A DNA stretch of 64,000 nt from Pseudaquabacterium terrae (GTDB taxonomy: Bacteria > Pseudomonadota > Gammaproteobacteria > Burkholderiales > Burkholderiaceae_C). Positions 42,036 through 48,631 of the stretch are shown piece after piece. The position numbers were made by a program, and so were the translations under genes. The notes under the pieces were generated by a model. The model saw only the letters and a program-made list of their open reading frames with translations, was not told the DNA's origin and ran no database searches. The number at the start of each line of letters is the position of its first letter. Positions within the stretch are counted from its first letter, which is position 1. The DNA is taken from contig NZ_JABRWJ010000010.1 in assembly GCF_013266755.1 (NCBI RefSeq), positions 207,397-271,396 of the forward strand. The letters run 5' to 3'.

Positions 42036-43298
42036 TCAGTGGGCGACGGGCTCGCGCAGCCACTTCGGATCGGCGGCGACGGGCCCGCTCAGGGTGCGCA
42101 GGAAAGCGATCAACTGGGTGGCCTCCCGGTCGTTCAGGTTCAGCGGCTTCAGCTCGCTGTGGCCCTTGGGCGCCGCGGGCGCGCGGTTGTAGTGCTCGAC
42201 AACCTGGTCGAGCGAGTCCAGCTGCCCGGCGTGCATGTAGGGCGCCCGCTCGGCGACATTGCGCAGCGACGGCGGCCGGTACTGCCGCAGCTGGTTCGGG
42301 CTGTCGGTGACGAGGAATCGCAGCTCGCCGCACTGCTCGGGCCTGGCGTCGCTGTACGGACCGAGGCAGTTGAACTCGTCGCCGAGCACCTGCTTCACGC
42401 CGGCCGAACGACCCGTGTCCGAGGTCAGGCCCTTGGCGAACGGCACGCCGGTGTTGTGGAAGTCGTTGTTCGTGAACAGCGGGCCGTTGTGGCACTGAAG
42501 GCAGTTCGCCTTGCCGAGGAACAGGCGCAGCCCGGCCACTTCGTCGGGGGTCAGCGTCGCCTTCATCTGCTGCACATCGTTGCGGATGGCGGCCTCGACG
42601 TAGCTGTCGAAGCGTGACGCACCCGGCATGATCTGCCGCTCGTACGCGGCAATGGCCTTGCCGAGGTTGGAGAACACGCGGGACACCGCATCGCGCGCGG
42701 CCGGCGTCATGCGCTCCCATGCCGCGCGGGCCGCCGGGTCCTGAACCGGACCGGCGTGGGCCGGCACCGAGGCCAGGTCGGGCAGCGGACCGAAGAGCGC
42801 CTCGTACTCGGTGCGATGGTGCCGGGCCGCCAGGTGCGCGAGCTGCGCGCGGTTGCCGCCATGCTCGACGGCGCTCTCCAACGGCCCGAGCGCCTGCGAC
42901 CACTGGCTGTCCTTGCGCCCATCCCAGAACTGCCAGGGGCTGTGTGCGGTGCCGATGATGGTCATGGTGCGGCGATCGGTGGTGCCGAGCCCCTTGGTCG
43001 CCAGCGGCGTGCCGTCCTGGAACTGCTTGCCCGGCGCGTGGCAGCTGGCGCACGAGACCTTGCCATTGCCGCTGAGGCGCGTATCGAAGAACAGTCGCTG
43101 GCCGAACTCGGCGGCACGCGGGTCGTCAGCGACGCGGTTCGATGGATCCGGCGGCAGCGGCTTCAGGCTGCCGATCCACAGGCCGCGCAGCGCCGACAAC
43201 TCCGACTCGCTCCAGAAGGCGCGCGGGGCGGCGAAGGCGGAGAGCGTCAGAACGCAAGCCATGAGCGCGCCGACGAGCGCACAAGTCCTTCGGTTCAT
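42036..43298 (-). CDS. Di-heme cytochrome c peroxidase (MauG/CcpA type)
   Basis: A 420-residue periplasmic protein. The signal peptide ends AFAAPRAFW. Two heme sites are CASCH near residue 82 and CLQCH in the second domain, and Met/His-rich segments include RAPYMHAGQL. This is the bacterial di-heme peroxidase family, which also includes MauG-like enzymes. It lies 4 bp downstream of a FixH-like gene carrying a copper-type promoter, so the two are an operon. It may remove peroxide or oxidise a partner in the periplasm under copper stress. Confidence 0.9.
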   Translation of the reverse strand: MNRRTCALVGALMACVLTLSAFAAPRAFWSESELSALRGLWIGSLKPLPPDPSNRVADDPRAAEFGQRLFFDTRLSGNGKVSCASCHAPGKQFQDGTPLATKGLGTTDRRTMTIIGTAHSPWQFWDGRKDSQWSQALGPLESAVEHGGNRAQLAHLAARHHRTEYEALFGPLPDLASVPAHAGPVQDPAARAAWERMTPAARDAVSRVFSNLGKAIAAYERQIMPGASRFDSYVEAAIRNDVQQMKATLTPDEVAGLRLFLGKANCLQCHNGPLFTNNDFHNTGVPFAKGLTSDTGRSAGVKQVLGDEFNCLGPYSDARPEQCGELRFLVTDSPNQLRQYRPPSLRNVAERAPYMHAGQLDSLDQVVEHYNRAPAAPKGHSELKPLNLNDREATQLIAFLRTLSGPVAADPKWLREPVAH

Positions 43299-43302
43299 GG
43301 TG

Positions 43303-43860
43303 CTAGTGCTGCAGCATCAGGTTGAACTTGGCGACGTCGCTGCGCTCGCCGCTGGTGACGGCGAACTCCATCACCCACCAGCCACCCATCTGGAACTTGA
43401 TGCCTTCGACGAGGTAGTCGCCGTTGCCCAGGTTGCGCGTCACCCGCGGGCGGGTGGGCAGGCCATGCATGTGCTGCGGCATGTCGCCGTCGACCTTCAC
43501 CGTGGCGTCGGTCACCGGGCGCCCGTCGGGGCGCTCGACGTGCAGTGTCCAGCTGTGCAGGCGGTTGATCGGGATCGGCGTGGTATCGCTCTTGTAGGAG
43601 ACGCGATAGGCGCCCTGTTCAGACGCGCGTGCCGCCGCGTAGTCCAGGTTCTTCGGCATGAAGGCGCTGCAGGCGCCCAGCGCGCCGAGCATCGCGAGGC
43701 TGCCCGCAAGCCGGATGAGCGCTCGCCGGCCAGGCTTTTCCGTGGTCGCGGTCGGTGCACTGCGGTCGCCGCAGAGGCAGCCCTGGTCGGCCGCATCGCA
43801 TCCGCAGCGGACGGCGCAGTTGCAGCCCCGGGGCAGGGCAAGGGATGAGTCGTGTTGCAT
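43303..43860 (-). CDS. FixH/YtkA-like protein with cysteine-rich N terminus
   Basis: A 185-residue protein. Residues 1-32 contain six cysteines in C-x-C-x3-C-x-C-x6-C-x-C (Cys13-Cys30), resembling a metallothionein cluster. A hydrophobic segment at 46-62 ends in LGAC, a possible lipobox. The C-terminal part has MPQHMHGLPTRPRVTRNLGN, FQMGGWWVMEF, typical of FixH/YtkA-like domains that bind copper in the periplasm. If the lipobox were used, the Cys cluster would be removed; if not, it stays cytoplasmic. A CueR-type promoter ends 27 bp upstream of the ATG at 43860. Confidence 0.75.
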   Translation of the reverse strand: MQHDSSLALPRGCNCAVRCGCDAADQGCLCGDRSAPTATTEKPGRRALIRLAGSLAMLGALGACSAFMPKNLDYAAARASEQGAYRVSYKSDTTPIPINRLHSWTLHVERPDGRPVTDATVKVDGDMPQHMHGLPTRPRVTRNLGNGDYLVEGIKFQMGGWWVMEFAVTSGERSDVAKFNLMLQH

Positions 43861-43886
43861 GGAGAGCTCCGGTTGGGATGACCGGA

Positions 43887-43917
43887 ACTGTCGACCTTGC
43901 CCCGGTGGGAAGGTCAA
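43887..43917 (-). promoter_or_regulatory. CueR/MerR-type promoter C (upstream of the FixH-like gene)
   Basis: On the minus strand TTGACC (43917-43912), a 19-bp spacer holding TTCCC-ACCGGG-GCAAGG, and GACAGT (43892-43887). It closely resembles E. coli copA/cueO promoters bound by CueR. It drives the FixH-like and di-heme peroxidase genes. Confidence 0.75.
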
Positions 43918-44016
43918 GCGGCCCGGCCGCGTTTGGCAGAAAAAGCGGCCAGGACGACATTGCAGCCATGCTCGCCAGCGCCGATCCTTCATCCATCGAG
44001 ACACCGAGATGCCACC

Positions 44017-44715
44017 ATGAACGACCCGCTCCACATCGGCTTCCTGCTCTTCCCGCGCGTCACGCAGCTCGACCTGACCGGTCCGGCGCAGGTGCTCAGC
44101 CGGGTGCCGAACGCCGCGGTGCACCTGCTCTGGAAGACGAAGGAGCCGGTGGTGACCGACGTCGGGTTCGAGATCAACCCGACCACCCGCTTTGCCGACT
44201 GCCCGCCGCTCACCGTGCTGTGCGTGCCCGGCGGCTTCGGCATCGACGACCTGCTCACCGACAAGGTGACGCTCGGATTCCTGCGCCAGCAGGGGGAGAC
44301 GGCGCGCTACGTCACGTCGGTGTGCAACGGTTCGCTGGTGCTCGGCGCGGCCGGGCTGTTGAACGGGTACCGGTCGGCCTGCCACTGGATGTGGCGCAAG
44401 TACCTGCCGCGTTTCGGCGCCGAGCCGGTGGCCGAGCGCGTCGTCCGCGACCGCAACCGGATCTCCGGCGGCGGTGTCACGGCCGGCATCGACTTCGGCC
44501 TGGCGCTCGCCGCCGAACTGGCGGGCGAGGAAGTCGCCAAGACGCTCCAGCTCGCCTTCGAATACGACCCGCATCCGCCGTTCGACTGCGGGTCACCCGA
44601 GAAGGCGGGGCCAGACCGTGTGCGCCGGCTCACGGACCTGCAGCAGGAACGCATCGCCCACGTCGAAGCGCAGATTGCCAAGGCGGCGCTCGCGCAGATC
44701 TCATCGAAGGAGTGA
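44017..44715 (+). CDS. DJ-1/PfpI-superfamily protein (isonitrile hydratase-like)
   Basis: A 232-residue class I glutamine amidotransferase-like protein. It starts LHIGFLLFPRVTQLDLTGPA, has the nucleophile Cys103 in SVCNGSLVLGAAGLL and a conserved LLNGYRSACHWMW. These match isonitrile hydratase InhA and relatives. It is followed after 4 bp by an M20 peptidase. No HTH is present, so it is an enzyme rather than a regulator. Actual substrate is unknown. Confidence 0.85.
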   Translation: MNDPLHIGFLLFPRVTQLDLTGPAQVLSRVPNAAVHLLWKTKEPVVTDVGFEINPTTRFADCPPLTVLCVPGGFGIDDLLTDKVTLGFLRQQGETARYVTSVCNGSLVLGAAGLLNGYRSACHWMWRKYLPRFGAEPVAERVVRDRNRISGGGVTAGIDFGLALAAELAGEEVAKTLQLAFEYDPHPPFDCGSPEKAGPDRVRRLTDLQQERIAHVEAQIAKAALAQISSKE

Positions 44716-44719
44716 AGTC

Positions 44720-46195
44720 ATGCTCAAGAGAACGCTGCTCGGCCTGCTGTCGTTGCTGGCCCTGCTGGCGATCGCCGTGTTGGCGAACACCTATCGAAAG
44801 ACTGGCCGGCAGGTCGACGTCCCGCCGGTCGCCCACGCGAAGGTGGACGCAACCCGTGCCGCCGAGCGGCTGGCCGGTGCGGTGCGGTTTCGCACCATCA
44901 CCTACGACAACAAGCCGGACGCGTCGGCAGCCGAGTTCCAGAAGCTGCACGCCTACATCGAAGAATCGTTCCCGCTGATCCACCGCACGCTCGAGCGCGA
45001 GATCGTCGGCGGCCACAGCCTGCTCTACACCTGGAAAGGCAGCGACCCGAGCGCCAAGGCGATCATGCTGATGGCGCACCAGGACGTCGTGCCGATCGCC
45101 GAGGGCACCGAGAAGGCCTGGTCCGTGGACCCCTTCGCCGGCACGATCAAGGATGGTTTCGTCTGGGGCCGCGGCTCCTGGGACGACAAGGGCAACTTGT
45201 TCTCGATGCTCGAAGCTGTCGAGTCGCTGATCGCGCAGGGCTTCAAGCCGCGCCAGACGGTCTACATCGTCTCCGGCCACGACGAGGAAGGCGGCGGCGA
45301 GCGCGGCGCGAAGAAGATCGCCGAGCTGCTCGCCGCGCGCAAGGTGCGGCTGGACTTCGTGATGGACGAGGGCACGCTGATCACCGAAGGCGTGATGAAG
45401 GGCCTGGACAAGCCGGTGGCCCTGATCGGCGTTGCGGAGAAGGGCATCATGACCTTGTCGCTGCACACCTACGACGAGCCAGGGCACTCCTCGATGCCGC
45501 CGCGAGAGACCGCGATCGGCATGTTGAGCGCCGCGCTGGCGCGGCTGGAGGCGAACCAGATGCCCTCCGGCATCGACGGGGTGGCAGCCGAGATGTTCGA
45601 CACGCTGGCGCCGGAGATGAGCGGCGCCGGCCGACTGCTGCTGTCCAACCTCTGGCTGTTCAAGCCGCTGGTCAAGCGCGAGCTCGAGAAGAGCAAGGGC
45701 TCCAACGCGTTCACACGCACGACGACCGCGCTGACGGTGTTCCACTCGGGCAACAAGGTGAACGTCGTTCCGGCGCAGGCCGAGGCCTTCGTCAACTTCC
45801 GCATGCTGCCGGGCGACACGCAGGAAGAGGTCATTCGGCACGCGCACGACGCGATCGCCAATCGGGCCGTGAAGATCGAGCGCTTCGGATTCGCGGCCGA
45901 GGCCTCGCCGGTCTCTCCCACCGGCTCCGAGGCCTATCGCCTGATGAACACGACGGTTCGCGAGATCTTTCCCGGCACGGTCGTCGCGCCCGGCCTGATG
46001 GTGGCGGCAACCGACTCGCGGCACATGCTGCCGATCGCCGATCACGTGTACCGCTTTTCGCCGGTGCGGGTGAAGGAGACGGACCTGTCGCGCTTCCACG
46101 GCACCGACGAGCGGCTGTCGATCGAGAACTACGCGGAGATGATCGCGTTCTATCACCGGCTCATCAGCTCGGCGTCCGGGGCGCCGCTTCACTGA
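44720..46195 (+). CDS. M20-family metallopeptidase (carboxypeptidase-like)
   Basis: A 491-residue protein with an N-terminal membrane anchor (TLLGLLSLLALLAIAVLAN) and the M20 metal ligands: MLMAHQDVVP, WGRGSWDDKGN, the general base pair in SGHDEEGGGERGA and a late RFHGTDERLSIENY. It resembles carboxypeptidase S/PM20D1-like enzymes acting on N-acyl amino acids or dipeptides. The gene follows the DJ-1-like gene by 4 bp and overlaps the convergent GlxA-type regulator by 7 bp at its end. Confidence 0.88.
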   Translation: MLKRTLLGLLSLLALLAIAVLANTYRKTGRQVDVPPVAHAKVDATRAAERLAGAVRFRTITYDNKPDASAAEFQKLHAYIEESFPLIHRTLEREIVGGHSLLYTWKGSDPSAKAIMLMAHQDVVPIAEGTEKAWSVDPFAGTIKDGFVWGRGSWDDKGNLFSMLEAVESLIAQGFKPRQTVYIVSGHDEEGGGERGAKKIAELLAARKVRLDFVMDEGTLITEGVMKGLDKPVALIGVAEKGIMTLSLHTYDEPGHSSMPPRETAIGMLSAALARLEANQMPSGIDGVAAEMFDTLAPEMSGAGRLLLSNLWLFKPLVKRELEKSKGSNAFTRTTTALTVFHSGNKVNVVPAQAEAFVNFRMLPGDTQEEVIRHAHDAIANRAVKIERFGFAAEASPVSPTGSEAYRLMNTTVREIFPGTVVAPGLMVAATDSRHMLPIADHVYRFSPVRVKETDLSRFHGTDERLSIENYAEMIAFYHRLISSASGAPLH

Positions 46196-47124
46196 GCGGG
46201 CGAGGCGTGCCGCAGCAGCGACGACGGCGGCACGCCGAGCAGGCGGACGAAGCTGCGCCGCATGCGCTCGACGTCGCCGAAGCCGCAGTCCACCGCCACC
46301 CGCTGCACCGAGGAAGCGCCGCTGTCCAGCGCCGCGCGTGCCGCCTCGACCCGCAGCCGTTCCACCGCCTTGGCCGGCGTGACGCCGGTCTCGGACTGGA
46401 ATGCCCGTGCAAAGTGCCGCGGGCTCATGCAGGCCTTGGCGGCAAGATCGTCGACGCTGTGGCGTTCGGTGAGGTTGCGCCGCACATGGTCCAGCAGCGT
46501 GACGAAGCGACCGTGCGCTCGCTGCATCGACAGCAGCGCCGAGAACTGCGACTGGCCGCCGGGTCGGCGGTAGTACACGACCAGCTCCTGGGCCACGGCA
46601 CGCGCCAGCTCGTCGCCGTGATCCTCGGCGATCATCGCCAAGGCCAGGTCGATGCCGGCCGTGATGCCGGCGCTCGTCCAGACGCGTCCTTCCTTGACGA
46701 AGATGCGATCGGCTTCGAGGCGCACCTCGGGAAACAGCCGCTCGAACTGTTCCGTGCGGCACCAGTGCGTTGTCGCGCAGCGGCCGTCGAGCAGGCCGGT
46801 CGAGGCGAGCATCAGGCTGCCCGAGCAGACGCTGGCCACACGGGCCTGCCGGTCCGCGCAACGGCGGAGGAACCCTTGCATCCGGGCGTCGCCCAGGAAC
46901 TCATCGATGCCGTCGCCGCCCGAGACCAGCACCGTGTCGACATCGCTGCTGCGTGGCAGCGGGTCGGCGAGCCAGGACACGCCGGAGGAGCTGCGCACGG
47001 CGCCAGGCTCTGACGCAACGATGCGCACCGCGTAATGGCCGGCGACCTCGAACGCTGCGATCGGCCCGGCCGCGTCCAGCAGCTGGAAGCCCGGGAACAC
47101 GAGGACTGCAACGCGGTGCGGCAT
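46189..47124 (-). CDS. GlxA-family regulator (DJ-1 domain plus AraC helix-turn-helix)
   Basis: A 311-residue two-domain protein: DJ-1/PfpI-like domain with VAVLVFPGFQLLDAAGPIAAF and the nucleophile-position Cys in SVCSGSLMLASTGLL, then an AraC domain, VDDLAAKACMSPRHFARAFQ and VAVDCGFGDVERMRRSF. GlxA-type proteins activate nearby catabolic operons. It converges on the DJ-1/M20 pair, which is its likeliest target given the shared ligand-binding fold, but this is inference. Confidence 0.9.
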   Translation of the reverse strand: MPHRVAVLVFPGFQLLDAAGPIAAFEVAGHYAVRIVASEPGAVRSSSGVSWLADPLPRSSDVDTVLVSGGDGIDEFLGDARMQGFLRRCADRQARVASVCSGSLMLASTGLLDGRCATTHWCRTEQFERLFPEVRLEADRIFVKEGRVWTSAGITAGIDLALAMIAEDHGDELARAVAQELVVYYRRPGGQSQFSALLSMQRAHGRFVTLLDHVRRNLTERHSVDDLAAKACMSPRHFARAFQSETGVTPAKAVERLRVEAARAALDSGASSVQRVAVDCGFGDVERMRRSFVRLLGVPPSSLLRHASPAQ

Positions 47125-47207
47125 GGCAGGAAAGGAGGTCGATGGGGCAGGGCGGACAACGATAAGGCCGTGCGCTGCGGCGGGTCAATCGCCCAGGCGG
47201 CAAGTGC

Positions 47208-47238
47208 TTGACATTGCCATTGTGGGAAGGTCGACAGT
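47208..47238 (+). promoter_or_regulatory. CueR/MerR-type promoter D (upstream of DUF4396)
   Basis: TTGACA at 47208-47213, then a 19-bp spacer with TTGCC-ATTGTG-GGAAGG, then GACAGT at 47233-47238. The -35 and -10 match consensus well and the spacing equals the other five sites. It lies 70 bp before the DUF4396 start. Confidence 0.72.
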
Positions 47239-47308
47239 AGAGCTACCGGGCAGCCAACCGGACCCGGTTCAGTCCCCGCACAACCGCCGAACTTTCGGAG
47301 ACGCCACC

Positions 47309-47854
47309 ATGAGCCAGACTGCAGAGCTGCACGACGCGCACGACCACCGTCACGCTGGGCACCAGCATCACGACGAGCCGCACACCACCATCAGCTTGAA
47401 CCGCACTGCCTTCTGGGCAACGCTGCACTGCCTCACCGGTTGTGCCGTGGGGGAAGTCCTGGGCATGTTCATCGGCACCGCGCTCGGCTTCTCGAACATG
47501 GCCACGATCGGCCTGGCGGTGGTGCTCGCATTCGGCTTCGGTTACGCGTTCACGATGCTGCCGCTGCTTCGCGCCGGCCTGGGACTGCGACGGGCTGCCC
47601 GGCTTGCCTTGCTCGCCGACACGGCTTCCATCGCGGTGATGGAGATGGTCGACAACCTCGTGATGCTGGCGGTGCCAGGCGCGATGGATGCGCCGGTGTC
47701 CTCGCCGCTGTTCTGGGCCGCCCTGGCGTTTGCGCTGCTCGTCGCCGCTGGCGCCGCGTTTCCGCTGAATCGCTGGCTGATCGCGCGCGGCAAAGGCCAT
47801 GCGGCAGTGCACGATCACCACCACCACCACCACCACCAGATCCCTGACGCCTGA
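47309..47854 (+). CDS. DUF4396 membrane protein with histidine-rich ends
   Basis: A 181-residue protein. The first 26 residues are His-rich (HDAHDHRHAGHQHHDEPH). Four membrane spans follow, beginning with FWATLHCLTGCAVGEVLGMF, the DUF4396 hallmark (H-C-x3-G-C-x2-GE). The C terminus is a run of seven histidines coded by a CAC repeat at 47816-47836, which could vary in length by slippage. His/Cys content and the upstream CueR-type promoter point to copper or another soft metal. Function of the family is not established. It is followed by a DUF3703 gene. Confidence 0.85.
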   Translation: MSQTAELHDAHDHRHAGHQHHDEPHTTISLNRTAFWATLHCLTGCAVGEVLGMFIGTALGFSNMATIGLAVVLAFGFGYAFTMLPLLRAGLGLRRAARLALLADTASIAVMEMVDNLVMLAVPGAMDAPVSSPLFWAALAFALLVAAGAAFPLNRWLIARGKGHAAVHDHHHHHHHQIPDA

Positions 47855-47863
47855 GAGAAATGC

Positions 47864-48235
47864 ATGAACATGAACGGACCATCACCCCGGATCCGCGCCT
47901 TCGACGGCGCCGTCTCTGAAGCCGTGGGGCTTCTTGGCGCGGACGATCCGGCGGCGGCGCTCGCGGCGCTGCGACGCGCGCACGTCCTGGGACAGCGGGA
48001 CTTCGGGCGCCATCTGCACGTGCATTGGCTCATGCTTCGCGTCGCCTGGAAGCTGGGTGATGCGCGGGAGGTGGTCGGTCAGCTGTGGAGGCTCTTGCTC
48101 GTGCCACTGGGGCACCTCAGCGGCCGATTGCCGGAGGGCAATCCCGGAACAGCGGATGTCAGCGCGTTTGCGCCACGCGCGGTCCCCGCTGAGCTGGCGG
48201 CCTTGCTGGGCAAGGACACCGGCAACGCAGGCTGA
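47864..48235 (+). CDS. DUF3703 protein
   Basis: A 123-residue soluble protein, mostly helical: AALRRAHVLGQRDFGRHLHV, HWLMLRVAWKLGDAREVVGQ and RLLLVPLGHLSGRLPEGNPG. These are DUF3703 features. It starts 9 bp after DUF4396 and the two are commonly adjacent in metal-resistance islands. Conserved His residues in HLHVHW may bind metal. No function is known. Confidence 0.8.
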   Translation: MNMNGPSPRIRAFDGAVSEAVGLLGADDPAAALAALRRAHVLGQRDFGRHLHVHWLMLRVAWKLGDAREVVGQLWRLLLVPLGHLSGRLPEGNPGTADVSAFAPRAVPAELAALLGKDTGNAG

Positions 48236-48451
48236 CTATCGTCGAACGGATTGAACCGGGACGGGCGTGTATCCCGCCTCCTTGATCGCATCGCTCAGCT
48301 CCTGGGCGTCCGCCTCGGTCGGCTGGATCTGGACCAGGTGCCTTGCCAGGTCGATCGCCACGGCGGCGCCCTTGTCGGCCGCCTTCACGGCCTGGGTGAT
48401 CGTGCTGGCGCAGTGGCCGCAGGTCATGTCGTTGACTTCGAAGGCAAGCAT
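48236..48451 (-). CDS. copZ: CopZ-like copper chaperone (HMA domain)
   Basis: A 71-residue heavy-metal-associated domain: the Cu(I)-binding MTCGHCAS near residues 9-16 and a typical ferredoxin-like ending (ELSDAIKEAGYTPVPV). It delivers copper to the CopA ATPase or to the CueR sensor. It is transcribed away from copA, each gene with its own CueR-type promoter in the 180-bp gap. Its stop lies exactly at the end of the convergent DUF3703 gene. Confidence 0.92.
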   Translation of the reverse strand: MLAFEVNDMTCGHCASTITQAVKAADKGAAVAIDLARHLVQIQPTEADAQELSDAIKEAGYTPVPVQSVRR

Positions 48452-48483
48452 TGGGTCTCCAGGGATGGTTCGTCGAGGACCAA

Positions 48484-48514
48484 ACTCTGGACCTTGCTAC
48501 CGTTGGAAAGTCAA
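48484..48514 (-). promoter_or_regulatory. CueR/MerR-type promoter E (upstream of copZ)
   Basis: On the minus strand TTGACT (48514-48509), a 19-bp spacer with TTCCA-ACGGTA-GCAAGG, and CAGAGT (48489-48484), 33 bp before the copZ start. Layout equals sites C and F. Confidence 0.7.
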
Positions 48515-48564
48515 CGGCCTGGTCCAATACCCACAATCCTGTTGCGGCAGCTAATGGTGTGTGC

Positions 48565-48595
48565 TTGACCTTGCCAGTGTGGGAACCTTGACGAT
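48565..48595 (+). promoter_or_regulatory. CueR/MerR-type promoter F (upstream of copA)
   Basis: TTGACC at 48565-48570, a 19-bp spacer containing TTGCC-AGTGTG-GGAACC, and GACGAT at 48590-48595, 37 bp before the copA start. The MerR-type long spacer implies activation by DNA distortion when the sensor binds Cu(I). Confidence 0.72.
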
Positions 48596-48631
48596 GCGGT
48601 CACGATCGAGCACTACAGATGTCGAGGATCC

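Noticed and set aside
44630..46861. 743-codon minus-strand frame across the DJ-1/M20 genes
   Set aside because: It contradicts two intact plus-strand genes with catalytic motifs and has no recognisable domain.
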